The notes under the pieces: generated by a model | Told to the model about the DNA's origin: nothing | Database searches by the model: none | Seen by the model: only the letters and a program-made list of their open reading frames with translations | Made by a program: the position numbers and the translations under genes | DNA from: Bacteroidales bacterium | Lineage (GTDB): Bacteria > Bacteroidota > Bacteroidia > Bacteroidales > Marinilabiliaceae | Length of the DNA: 42,917 nt | Assembly: GCA_017417385.1 (NCBI GenBank) | Contig: JAFPZF010000070.1 | Coordinates: 1-42,917 of the forward strand | Direction of reading: 5' to 3' | Shown here: one piece after another, positions 1 to 7,838 of the stretch | How the letters are laid out: each line of letters starts with the position of its first letter | How positions within the stretch are numbered: the stretch's first letter is position 1

Positions 1-2
1 AC

Positions 3-113
3 AAATACAACAGAAGATACTTCTACAATGACAGTCCCACAAACCTGAAAGAAAGGTTGGAAGTGGCATGCGTTGAGCGAGTGTCTACGTTTAAGCACAG
101 AACTTACAGATAG
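3..113 (+). CDS. C-terminal fragment of an unidentified basic protein, possibly a transposase end (starts before the window)
   Basis: An open frame enters from the left edge and runs 36 codons to TAG at 111-113. The peptide is basic and well mixed (KYNRRYFYNDS near the start, FKHRTYR at the end), unlike a chance reading, and it resembles the tail of small DDE transposases; I cannot name a family. Its stop codon overlaps by ten bases the 3' end of the minus-strand surface-protein gene, whose second domain ends abruptly there. This fits insertion of a mobile element that supplied the new stop region. Only a fragment is visible, so the identity is a guess. Confidence 0.35.
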   Translation, partial: KYNRRYFYNDSPTNLKERLEVACVERVSTFKHRTYR

Positions 114-1207
114 TATTCACTTGGTTGCGGATATGCATTTTCGTCTTTTGTGCAGTACTTAGTCAACTTATCCTTGGCGGAGCCCCACTTGTAGGTTGTC
201 CAATTGTAGAGGTCCTTCACCTCTGTCTCTCCCCAAGCGAAGTAGTCACCGATCTCCTCAGGCTTGGCAGCGCCGAGGTTGCAAGAAGCCCACTTGACAG
301 AGAGGCCGAGGTCGACGAGACCATCACCTTCCTCGACAGCAACAGAAGAGAAGCTGATGCTATCGACCTCTGTTGCGATCGACTCCATAAGGTTCACGCC
401 ACGGCTCCAGACGCAGGTGGCCAAGGTGCCAGACTCGTCGGCTGAAGGAGATGGAGAGCTTTCGGCAGCGGTAGTGACGGGTCGGACAGAGGTCCCGAGA
501 CATCTCATTCCGTAGCTCAGGTACGTTCCACTCTCAGAGAAATACAGACCACTTGCCGACTGAGGCTCGAAAGAGAGGGAGGAAGACGCATAGGCGCCAT
601 CGTGGCTAGAGGTGTTGTCTCCGGGGAGGAAGATATACTTGTCCTCGAAGCCCGTCTTAGTAGATGTCACCTTGTAGCCGTAGATGCCATTAAGCTGCGT
701 CCACTCCCAACTGCTGTTATTGAGAAGCTCCCGCCAGTCGTCGGCGGTCGGGATACGCCACTTGTCGCCGAGTGCTGCGGTAGCGGCATCGTCGTCGGGG
801 TCGAGAGTCGTCTTATCGTCGAAGAAGCCATTGTAGCCATAGTCGGCAGCATGCTTCTCGCGGACATACTTAGTCAGTTTATTGTAGCTACCATTGCAAT
901 ACTTATAGTCGGACCAGCCGTAACTGGTCTTAGTAGAGGTCTCGCCCCAGGCATAGAGGTTGCCCAGCTCTTCAGGCTTAGAGGCGCCGAGGTTGCAAGA
1001 GGCCCACTTGACAGAGAGACCGAGGTCGATGACATCAGCGGACTCCTGAGCCTTCACGTTCTTGTGGAAGGCGATGCTATCGACGAAATAGGAATCGATA
1101 GAGAGGAGCTTCTCACCATTTTTCCAGACAGAGACAGTCTCGGCGTAGGCAGAAGAGAAGTTGAGAAGGGAGACGAGGAGGATAAGCCCTTTTAGAATAG
1201 TTTTCAT
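104..1207 (-). CDS. Secreted protein with tandem Fib_succ_major/DUF1566-like domains, second copy truncated
   Basis: 367 aa with a signal peptide (about residues 1-22, ending SSAYA). Two units follow. Each begins with a short module of the type VxVWKxG...VDSIxF (residues 24-48 and about 262-288), then a domain opening with VDLGLSVKWASCNLGA and YAWGET. The first domain (about 60-246) is full length and contains the typical DDDAATAALGDKWRIPT and a closing RCLGTSVRPV. The second starts near residue 297 and stops after about 70 residues, at LTKYC plus a short unrelated tail, so more than half of it is missing. Such proteins are surface or exported proteins of unknown function in Bacteroidales. 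It lies 18 bp after the 152-aa gene and probably shares its promoter. Confidence 0.75.
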   Translation of the reverse strand: MKTILKGLILLVSLLNFSSAYAETVSVWKNGEKLLSIDSYFVDSIAFHKNVKAQESADVIDLGLSVKWASCNLGASKPEELGNLYAWGETSTKTSYGWSDYKYCNGSYNKLTKYVREKHAADYGYNGFFDDKTTLDPDDDAATAALGDKWRIPTADDWRELLNNSSWEWTQLNGIYGYKVTSTKTGFEDKYIFLPGDNTSSHDGAYASSSLSFEPQSASGLYFSESGTYLSYGMRCLGTSVRPVTTAAESSPSPSADESGTLATCVWSRGVNLMESIATEVDSISFSSVAVEEGDGLVDLGLSVKWASCNLGAAKPEEIGDYFAWGETEVKDLYNWTTYKWGSAKDKLTKYCTKDENAYPQPSEYYL

Positions 1208-1225
1208 AAACGATTGATAGTGTGT

Positions 1226-1684
1226 TTATTTAACGATAATCTTGGCTGCCTTGCCACCAGAGACGACGATGTAGACGCCAGCTGGGAGATCAAGAGTAGA
1301 GACGCTGCCGTATGAGGAGGTGCGGACGAGGGCGCCACCGAGAGAATAGACGCGGACCGTAGCGTCAGTAGTGTTGGAGAGCAGGCTTCCATTCTCGACA
1401 ATGAAGGCGTCGAGAGAAGACGGACTGGCAGGCTTGAGGTCCTCGGCAACGAAGCTGATGCGGGAGAGGGAGGCGAGGCTACCCGAGGCGAGTATCGCAC
1501 CGTCCTCGCGAGCGACGAGGCGATAGGCAGTGCCACCATCGGTCAGTTCGAAGCGGCCGACGAGGCTTAGGTCGTAGACGGCACCAGTACCGTCGAGATT
1601 GACGAGCGTCACATCGGCAGCCGAGGCGGAGCCCAAAGCGAGCCAAGAAGCCGCGACGAAAGCAAAGATTTTAGTTCTGAGCAT
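1226..1684 (-). CDS. Small secreted protein with T9SS-type C-terminal sorting domain
   Basis: 152 aa. A signal peptide (MLRTKIFAF...LGSASA) is followed by a short module with the LxxLSRISF signature also seen in the next gene. The last 45 residues, with VYSLGGALVRT, LPAGVYIVVSGG and the final KIIVK, have the pattern of the Por secretion (type IX) C-terminal sorting domain, which directs proteins through the outer membrane and is then removed. The central part is too short for an enzyme, so this is probably a small surface protein or the remnant of a larger one. First gene of a two-gene unit with the truncated tandem-domain protein. Confidence 0.7.
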   Translation of the reverse strand: MLRTKIFAFVAASWLALGSASAADVTLVNLDGTGAVYDLSLVGRFELTDGGTAYRLVAREDGAILASGSLASLSRISFVAEDLKPASPSSLDAFIVENGSLLSNTTDATVRVYSLGGALVRTSSYGSVSTLDLPAGVYIVVSGGKAAKIIVK

Positions 1685-1806
1685 AGTTAATTATAAAAGT
1701 TCAACGAGAGCAGTGGGAAACTGCGTGACACAGAGACATGTGGCTCGAGAGAGCCGATGAATCAGGTCTTTATCCACAAAGTTTCGCACATGCAATAACA
1801 TGAGGA

Positions 1807-1814
1807 CAAATGTA
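1807..1814 (-). promoter_or_regulatory. -7 promoter box (TACATTTG) for the secreted-protein pair
   Basis: On the minus strand TACATTTG matches the Bacteroidetes -7 consensus TAnnTTTG. Transcription would start near 1800 and give a leader of about 115 nt, which contains the small hairpin GGCTC-GAGA-GAGCC at 1742-1755. No convincing -33 TTTG is visible. Confidence 0.45.
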
Positions 1815-2083
1815 GAGAAAGATTGCCAGATGGCTACTAAAGAACTGTTAAAAGTCGGTGCGAATTGTCGAAATACATCTAAAACGAGAGTGGCAGGCGA
1901 TGAGAGATAAGAGAGGGGGAAAAGGGGGAAAAAGGGTATCAGCTCTAATACAGGTCTAACCCAGAGACGTAAAAAAGTGGGTCTCGGGCATGGGGATGAG
2001 CGAAAATGTAGTCGAGGGAAATGAAAAAGGAAAATGGAGAAGAAAAAAGAGATGGGGGAAGGACTATGGAATAGGAGTTTTAG
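1815..2083. other. Intergenic region without a gene
   Basis: No believable coding frame. It contains a motif found in two other spacers of the window (CTAATACA at 1945-1952 followed by GGTCTAACC) and an imperfect stem-loop, CCCAGAGAC at 1970-1978 with GTCTCGGG at 1981-1988. The rest is purine-rich on the + strand. Confidence 0.5.
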
Positions 2084-2091
2084 TATCTTTG
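2084..2091 (+). promoter_or_regulatory. -7 promoter box (TATCTTTG) for the folded leader/ncRNA and methyltransferase
   Basis: TATCTTTG is a perfect TAnnTTTG box. The start would be near 2098, just before the hairpin CGGCAC-TAG-GTGCCG at 2100-2114. No clear -33 element. Confidence 0.5.
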
Positions 2092-2097
2092 TAGATG

Positions 2098-2375
2098 TTC
2101 GGCACTAGGTGCCGGCGAGAGAATAAAGACATAGTAAGAAACATAAAGCAATCGCTATTATTTCGCGTTTAGCCAAGAGCCTCGGAAACTCTATTTGGAT
2201 ATAACAAGCACGGAAATAATATGTGACAGGTAGTCTCTGTAAGGTGGCTTCTGTTCCATCGTTGATAGCGATGTGCTACGCTCAAAAAGCGTAGTGCATC
2301 TTAGCAGATGGACAGAGGTTTCCGTTCCGAGGCCACCTCTTGCTAAACGCGATAAGAAGGCACTACGCCCTTTTT
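2098..2375 (+). ncRNA. Candidate structured RNA or regulatory leader with alternative pairings
   Basis: Nested complementary segments give a rod: CGCGTTTAGC (2164-2173) with GCTAAACGCG (2342-2351); AAGA (2175-2178) with TCTT (2338-2341); GCCTCGGAA (2179-2187) with TTCCGAGGC (2325-2333); TCTG/TCCATC (2250-2260) with GATGGA/CAGA (2307-2316); and a terminal hairpin CTACGCT (2276-2282) with AGCGTAG (2288-2294). About 60 nt on the 5' side stay open. A competing pair exists: GCGTAGTGC (2289-2297) also matches GCACTACGC (2360-2368), which runs into CC and five T. It could be a free RNA (6S-like rods look similar, but I see no proof) or a leader controlling the methyltransferase, whose ATG is 62 nt further on. 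No coding frame fits the region. Confidence 0.5.
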
Positions 2376-2436
2376 ATGTGCGGACACCGATGCAAGCGAC
2401 TGATAGTGAATGCAAAGGCAAAAACTATCTATCGCA

Positions 2437-3531
2437 ATGGCAAACAAGACATTGGGAAAGGCAAAGAGTGCAAAGAACGACGAGTTCTACACCCAGTATG
2501 CCGACATACAGAAGGAGGTCAATGCCTATCTCGAATATGACGAGAACGCATTCAGAGACAAGACGGTTCTACTGCCGTGTGACGACCCGGAATGGAGCAA
2601 CTTCACGAAGTTCTTTGCTCAGAACTTTGAGAGCCTCGGATTGAAGAAGCTGATCTCGACGAGCTATGCCATCGAGAGCAAGAACTACAAGCTGCAATGG
2701 CAGCCGACGCTCTTCGAGCAGGAGAACCCGAACTACGACATCAGCAAGAGCAAGACCAACGGGAAGATATTTACACTCGAGAGGGATACGAACGGGAACG
2801 GGGTGATAGACATTGACGACCTCGAATGGGACTACTTGGAGGGTGATGGTGACTTCCGGTCAGACGAGGTAAGGAGGCTGCGGGACGAAGCAGACATAAT
2901 AGTGACGAATCCGCCATTCAGTCTATTCAGAGAGTTCCTGCCGTGGATAATGGAGGCAGGGAAGAAGTTCTTGATAATAGGGAACATAAATGCAATAACA
3001 TATTCATGTACATTTCCTCTCATCAAAGACAACAAAGTGTGGATTGGAGCAACAAACTTCAATGTCGGCATGTTCTTTCGCGTACCAGACAACTTCGCTT
3101 ATGCAGCAACATACAAGTCAGCAAGGGAGATAGATGGGGAGAAGGTGAACAGGGTTCCAAGTTGTTGTTGGTATACTAACATGGAACATGGAAGAAGGCA
3201 TCAGCCATTGCGGTTGATGACTATGGAGGACAATAGGAAGTTCAGCAAGCACGAAGAAGTGAAAGGTATAGGCTATTTTAAGTACGAGAATTACGATGCC
3301 TTAGAGGTGCCGTATTTTGATGCCATACCATCGGACTATGATGAAGTGATAGGAGTCCCTATAACATTTCTCGACAAATATTGCCCAGAGCAATTCGAGA
3401 TAGTAGGGGCGTCAGAGAGCGAGGGTGTAGGCTTTTCGAATGGGCTTTGGAAAGAGAATTCAACAGTAGCACAACCGCTACTAAATGGAGTGAGGAAGTA
3501 CAAAAGATTGTTCATAAGAAAAAAGAGATAG
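2437..3531 (+). CDS. EcoRI-type adenine-specific DNA methyltransferase
   Basis: 364 aa from the chosen ATG; an in-frame ATG at 2410 would add nine residues of no family character, whereas [20 protein letters not shown] is the usual start. Methylates adenine N6 in DNA using S-adenosylmethionine. The catalytic motif IV is NPPF (158-161) in [14 protein letters not shown], followed by [12 protein letters not shown] as in M.EcoRI-like enzymes. Before it lies an acidic loop, [12 protein letters not shown] at 117-128, with the spacing of an EF-hand calcium site, then LEGDGDFRS. The gene ends 2 bp before a DUF262-HNH nuclease gene, so the pair is probably a restriction-modification unit with the methylase protecting host DNA. 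The target sequence cannot be read from the protein. Confidence 0.87.
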   Translation: MANKTLGKAKSAKNDEFYTQYADIQKEVNAYLEYDENAFRDKTVLLPCDDPEWSNFTKFFAQNFESLGLKKLISTSYAIESKNYKLQWQPTLFEQENPNYDISKSKTNGKIFTLERDTNGNGVIDIDDLEWDYLEGDGDFRSDEVRRLRDEADIIVTNPPFSLFREFLPWIMEAGKKFLIIGNINAITYSCTFPLIKDNKVWIGATNFNVGMFFRVPDNFAYAATYKSAREIDGEKVNRVPSCCWYTNMEHGRRHQPLRLMTMEDNRKFSKHEEVKGIGYFKYENYDALEVPYFDAIPSDYDEVIGVPITFLDKYCPEQFEIVGASESEGVGFSNGLWKENSTVAQPLLNGVRKYKRLFIRKKR

Positions 3532-3533
3532 CA

Positions 3534-4691
3534 ATGGAGACGACACTACACACAGAGATGACCGTTGCAGAGGTATGCAAAGGGTTTGCGTACAACGAGC
3601 TGGAGGGCAAGGGGCTGTATGGGCTATCGGGGAAGCTGACGATACAGCCGGAGTATCAGAGGAACTACATCTATGCGGACGGGAACAAGGACGTGGCAGT
3701 CATAGAGAGCATCATCAAGGGCTACCCACTCGGGCTCATATACTTCAATGAGACAGAGGAGGGGCGATATGAGGTGCTAGACGGGCAGCAGAGGATAACG
3801 AGCATCGGGAGATTCCTGACGGGAAAGTTCTCCGTCATGATAGACGGCAAGCCAATCTACTATAATACATTGGACAAGGAGATCAGGAAAAAGATAGACG
3901 AGACGCGACTGCTCGTATACATCTGCAAGGGGACAGAGCAAGAGATCAAGGAGTGGTTCAAAACCATAAACATAGCGGGAGTGCCGTTGAACGAGCAGGA
4001 ACTGCTGAACGCAGTCTACTCTGGACCATTCGTCACGGCGGCGAAGGCTGAATTCAGCAATTCGAGGAACTCGAACGTACAGAAGTGGAGTGCATACGTC
4101 AAGGGGAACGTGAAGAGACAGGAGTTTCTCCAGACGGCACTCGAATGGGTCAGCAAGGGACAGAGGGCCGACTACATGGCGAAGCACAGGGCTGACGGCA
4201 ACATAGACGAACTAAAGACATACTTCGGGAGCGTGATAGACTGGGTCAGCACGACATTCAAGGGGATAGAGAAAGAGATGTGCGGGCAAGAATGGGGGAG
4301 CCTCTACGAGAAATTCCACACGACGGCATACGATCCGGACAAGATATGGGAGAAAGTTCAGGAGCTGTATCGCGACCCGTACGTCAAGAACAAGAGGGGC
4401 GTATTTGAGTACGTGCTGGAAGGGTGCATGAGGCCGGAGCTGCTGGACATCAGGATATTCGACGAGGCGACGAAGAGAACAGTCTATCAGAAACAGACCG
4501 AGGAGGCGAGGTCGAAGGGAGTCAGTAACTGTCCGCATTGCGCTATGGCGGAGGCAACGAAGACAAAGATATGGGAGCTGAAGGACATGGATGCAGACCA
4601 CGTGACGGCATGGAGCAAGGGAGGGGCGACGACGAAGGACAACTGCCAGATGCTATGCAAGACACACAACAGGGCGAAGGGGAACAGATGA
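3534..4691 (+). CDS. DUF262 (GmrSD-like) protein with C-terminal HNH endonuclease domain
   Basis: 385 aa from the ATG at 3534, 2 bp after the methylase stop; the frame stays open upstream inside the methylase gene, but the family begins about here. The N-terminal DUF262 domain (about 8-210) has the DGQQRITS signature (83-90), the ParB-like NTP-binding motif of GmrS and related nucleases. The C-terminus is an HNH nuclease: zinc pair CPHC (333-336), DADH (353-356), N370, C375 and TH (377-378), with CKTHNRAKG at the end. DUF262-HNH proteins cut DNA, often modified DNA, in defence systems. Coupled to an EcoRI-like methylase it is the likely restriction subunit; whether it cuts unmethylated or modified DNA is unknown. 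Confidence 0.83.
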   Translation: METTLHTEMTVAEVCKGFAYNELEGKGLYGLSGKLTIQPEYQRNYIYADGNKDVAVIESIIKGYPLGLIYFNETEEGRYEVLDGQQRITSIGRFLTGKFSVMIDGKPIYYNTLDKEIRKKIDETRLLVYICKGTEQEIKEWFKTINIAGVPLNEQELLNAVYSGPFVTAAKAEFSNSRNSNVQKWSAYVKGNVKRQEFLQTALEWVSKGQRADYMAKHRADGNIDELKTYFGSVIDWVSTTFKGIEKEMCGQEWGSLYEKFHTTAYDPDKIWEKVQELYRDPYVKNKRGVFEYVLEGCMRPELLDIRIFDEATKRTVYQKQTEEARSKGVSNCPHCAMAEATKTKIWELKDMDADHVTAWSKGGATTKDNCQMLCKTHNRAKGNR

Positions 4692-4706
4692 CGCAATAGA
4701 GAGAGA

Positions 4707-6440
4707 CTACCAGACCTTTAGTTCGGCGAGAGACCAGCCACGGAAGACCATAGCGGCGCGGTGGAGCGTCCAATTACGGGCAGCAGCACGAGAGAGGAGG
4801 GAGTGGTCCACAGCATAGCGGTCAGCCTGACTCACAGCATCGTCGAGGAGAGACTTGACCTCGGAGTCGGGAGCAGAAGCCTTGCAGTATTTCAGTTCGA
4901 TGATGACACCGTGGTCGACATCGGTACGAGGCTCGAGGAAGATGTCCATATAGCCCTTAGAGGCCTCACGCTCGGACTGAGCATAGTAGCTGGAAGTGCG
5001 GCATAGGTGGCTGAGCATGAAGCCCTTGACGAAAGCCTCACCCTCTGGGCCAAAGTCGCGGACAGAGCTATTCTCCTTAACAAGAGAAGCCAGATATGCG
5101 AGGAGAGCCTCGCAGTCTCCATCGTAGGCGAAGCCACTCCACAGTTCGTCGAGGACAGCCACGTCTGGCTGCCAGTCGATAGTGTGGGCGTAGCACTCCG
5201 TCATGTAGTGGTAGTATTGCTGACGGACGACCTCGTTAGGGATGACAAAGACGGCACGTCCACGCTCGTCGGGCCCCCAGGAGAGGAGGCCCATATAGTA
5301 GAGGAGGCTGACGACGTTGGAAGGTTTGAGGAGGTCTCCGAGACTAAACTCGCGGACAAGTTCGCTACGCCACCAGCCTTGCAGAGTTATCTTCTGAAGG
5401 AGACGGCTCTTCTGCTCAAAGCGACGCTCGAAACGCACGAGCATCTTCATCTTGTTGTAGTCCGTAGAGATATTAGTGTCGATCATCTGGTCTGGGAGGC
5501 TGCCATTCTTTCTGACGTACTCCTTCAAGAAATAGAGAGCCATGTCAGAATTGAACATGCGCTCGTCGTTGACACATTCTACGGCGAAGCAGTTGCTGTC
5601 GTAGTAAGGTTTCATGATGCCAACAAGCTCATCGACAGAGTGCTTGAAGACGCCTGTCTCGTGCTCGTAGTAGGCGAGCATATTGCGGACCTCGGTCTCG
5701 GAGAAGCCTATGGCGGAGTTAAGGCGGAAGTCCAAAGAATAGTTGGAGCCAATATTGAAGCCGCTCGTCACGTCACTGAGGCAAAGGGGACTCACACCAG
5801 TGATAAACATACGGTCGATAGGGGCATCGTTCATCGTAGTCCCCGCCTTAAGGATATTAAAGAAGAGACGGAAGAAACCGTCTGCATGCGTCATGTCCGT
5901 ATAGCCTTTCTCGTCGTAGGAGAGGATAGTATTGGCGAAGTTGTCGTACTCGTCGATCATGACGTACATACGCTGGTGGGCTATATGGATAACCTTTATC
6001 AACCATTTCAGATAGGCATCTGAGCGTTCACGGTTACGGATACGGTCCGATTCGTCGTAATCAAAAAAGCCAGTATAAGTCTTAATAAACTCATCGATAG
6101 TATTTATCACAGAGTCGTTGAACGAAGGCTGTACATTATTGGAGTTACAGCCAACGTCGGAGAAGTTGAACTTCAAGACGAGGTAAGAACTGTGAATCGA
6201 AGTGGGGTCGTGAGCAATGGCGAGACCGGAGAAAAGAGAATCGAAATTATCCTTCTCAAGGACGTCATAGTAGGTGGCGAGCATATTGAGAAATAGGCTC
6301 TTACCGAAACGGCGAGGGCGGAGGAGGAACACGTAACGATCCTGCTCAACGATAGGTATAGCCCAAGAATGATCTACAAAATAGTAGTTCTCCTTTCTGA
6401 CGACTTTGAAGTCAGAGACTCCATACGGTATCTTTTTCAT
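4707..6440 (-). CDS. AAA-ATPase_like / PD-(D/E)XK nuclease-superfamily protein (DUF1703-type)
   Basis: 577 aa. The N-terminus (GVSDFKVV...YYFVDH) and the Walker A-like RPRRFGKS (41-48) are typical of the Bacteroidetes AAA-ATPase_like family; Walker B is MYVMIDEYD near 165. The C-terminal part, about residues 480-560, has the PDDEXK_9 pattern: GYMDIFLEP then VIIELKYCK, supplying D, E and K of the nuclease fold. These proteins occur in many near-identical copies in Bacteroidales genomes; role unknown, with mobile-element or defence functions suggested. It converges with the restriction-modification pair, 15 bp between the stops, and has its own promoter at 6464-6471. Confidence 0.85.
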   Translation of the reverse strand: MKKIPYGVSDFKVVRKENYYFVDHSWAIPIVEQDRYVFLLRPRRFGKSLFLNMLATYYDVLEKDNFDSLFSGLAIAHDPTSIHSSYLVLKFNFSDVGCNSNNVQPSFNDSVINTIDEFIKTYTGFFDYDESDRIRNRERSDAYLKWLIKVIHIAHQRMYVMIDEYDNFANTILSYDEKGYTDMTHADGFFRLFFNILKAGTTMNDAPIDRMFITGVSPLCLSDVTSGFNIGSNYSLDFRLNSAIGFSETEVRNMLAYYEHETGVFKHSVDELVGIMKPYYDSNCFAVECVNDERMFNSDMALYFLKEYVRKNGSLPDQMIDTNISTDYNKMKMLVRFERRFEQKSRLLQKITLQGWWRSELVREFSLGDLLKPSNVVSLLYYMGLLSWGPDERGRAVFVIPNEVVRQQYYHYMTECYAHTIDWQPDVAVLDELWSGFAYDGDCEALLAYLASLVKENSSVRDFGPEGEAFVKGFMLSHLCRTSSYYAQSEREASKGYMDIFLEPRTDVDHGVIIELKYCKASAPDSEVKSLLDDAVSQADRYAVDHSLLSRAAARNWTLHRAAMVFRGWSLAELKVW

Positions 6441-6463
6441 GACGCCCTAATTGATTTACAGTA

Positions 6464-6471
6464 CAAATATA
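6464..6471 (-). promoter_or_regulatory. -7 promoter box (TATATTTG)
   Basis: Minus-strand TATATTTG lies 23 bp before the ATG of the AAA/PD-(D/E)XK gene, leaving a leader of roughly 15 nt. Confidence 0.5.
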
Positions 6472-6553
6472 AGAAGATTTATAGAGAAAAGAGAAATGGG
6501 GTGAAACCGAACGGAAGAGGACAGAGACAGAGGCACGAGAGAGGAGGGAGTGG

Positions 6554-7558
6554 TCAATCAGGGACGGCAGTCTGGGTCGGGTGGAGGCAGGAGTCGCGGA
6601 ACTCCTTGGGGGAGAGGCCATAGTTCTTGCGGAAAGCGGTAGAGAAGTGACTCTGGGAGGAGAAGCCGAGCAAGGAGGCGATATTGCTGATAGAGTCGGA
6701 AGTATCCGAGAGGAGGCGGGCGGCCTTGTTCATACGAAGGTCGTTGACATAGTCGAAGACCGTCATGGAGAAGACCTGCTTGAAGACCTTCTTGAGAGTG
6801 CACTCGTTGGTGCCGACGGTGGCGGCGAGCTCACGGAGAGAAGGAGGGTTCTGGAAATTCTCGTTGAGGACATTGCGAGCCTGGAAGATCTTGCGGCAGA
6901 CAGTGTAGCTATCGGGCAGAGGCTTATGGAACTGCTCGTAGTAGTAGTTGACGAGACACTCGACGACTAGACCTTCGACGAAGAAAGGGTTGACAGACTT
7001 GGAGAACACAGAGTTCTGGATATCTCGTGCGGCCTCGAGAATCTTACCTTTGGTATCGATAACCTCGTCGACGAAGGGTCGACCGGAGTCCAAGAGCCCC
7101 TTGAAGCCGGAGAAGATAATCGGGTAACGCTCGTTGTAGATATTAAAATCGGACTCGGAGATCATGATAGTAATCTTCTCGAAATGGCTACCGGCGGCGA
7201 GCTGAAGCATGTGAGTGTTAGAAGAAGGCACAATACCCATATTGACAGCGCCCTCGCCATGCTCGACGTGCTGATTGCCAATAATCTCGCAGGCGGAGCC
7301 GCCTGTCACGACAGAGAAGACGAGGGCACGCTCGTCGGTCCGATAGTTTTCGATAGTGCAATCCTTGAGGACATTGCAGCTGCCATACATAATGATACTA
7401 TTGTCGTGAGTGCAGAGGTGCGTCGTAATCTCGCAATGGTCTCGGACAGTGACGGAGGAGCGGAAAATAGAATCAGGGTTGCCCCTTAGCTCAGCCGGAG
7501 AGGGCAAAAACATAGATATGGGAGAGCCGGAGGAGCAGTTTATGGTAGACTTGAGCAT
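6554..7558 (-). CDS. AraC-family transcriptional regulator
   Basis: 334 aa from the ATG at 7558. The frame is open much further upstream, but that part is low-complexity and covers the next promoter region. The C-terminal ~100 residues form the double HTH of AraC/XylS proteins: LRELAATVGTNECTLKKVFKQ (first helix pair) and SNIASLLGFSSQSHFSTAFRK followed by GLSPKEFR. The N-terminal ~220 residues are a ligand-sensing region with no motif I recognise; the overall layout is like PchR-type regulators of iron or siderophore receptors. It is divergent from a TonB-receptor operon, which it probably controls. Confidence 0.85.
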   Translation of the reverse strand: MLKSTINCSSGSPISMFLPSPAELRGNPDSIFRSSVTVRDHCEITTHLCTHDNSIIMYGSCNVLKDCTIENYRTDERALVFSVVTGGSACEIIGNQHVEHGEGAVNMGIVPSSNTHMLQLAAGSHFEKITIMISESDFNIYNERYPIIFSGFKGLLDSGRPFVDEVIDTKGKILEAARDIQNSVFSKSVNPFFVEGLVVECLVNYYYEQFHKPLPDSYTVCRKIFQARNVLNENFQNPPSLRELAATVGTNECTLKKVFKQVFSMTVFDYVNDLRMNKAARLLSDTSDSISNIASLLGFSSQSHFSTAFRKNYGLSPKEFRDSCLHPTQTAVPD

Positions 7559-7581
7559 AGTAGTAGTCAGAGAGTTTATAT

Positions 7582-7589
7582 CAAAGTTA
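7582..7589 (-). promoter_or_regulatory. -7 promoter box (TAACTTTG) of the AraC regulator gene
   Basis: Minus-strand TAACTTTG, 23 bp before the ATG at 7558. This supports the short start of the regulator rather than a longer protein. Confidence 0.5.
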
Positions 7590-7666
7590 GTATTTTTCGC
7601 GTTATTACACAAGAAAGGGAGGGCAGGAGGAAGACGGGAGAGGCGAAAAGCCAGCGAACAAGCGGC

Positions 7667-7741
7667 GGGAGGAGGAGGGGAGAGAAGGGAGGGGAAGGGA
7701 AGAGAAGGGAAGAGAAGGAGGGAAGAGAGGAAAGAAGAGAA
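7667..7741 (+). repeat. 75-nt uninterrupted homopurine tract between divergent promoters
   Basis: Every base from 7667 to 7741 on the + strand is A or G. The tract is built from GGGAAGAGAA-like blocks and contains mirror-symmetric stretches, as required for intramolecular triplex DNA. It sits between the AraC promoter (7582-7589) and the receptor promoter (7809-7816). Confidence 0.9.
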
Positions 7742-7808
7742 TTCCCCCAGATGAAAAACAACGGCAAAGAATTCCGCATTTTGCAACATAGTTGCGATAG
7801 AGGCATAG

Positions 7809-7816
7809 TAGATTTG
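7809..7816 (+). promoter_or_regulatory. -7 promoter box (TAGATTTG) of the TonB-receptor operon
   Basis: TAGATTTG matches TAnnTTTG; a TTTTG at 7779-7783 could be the -33 element, though its spacing is slightly long. The leader before the GTG at 7839 would be about 16 nt. Confidence 0.45.
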
Positions 7817-7838
7817 CAGCCAGAAAAAACACACGATA

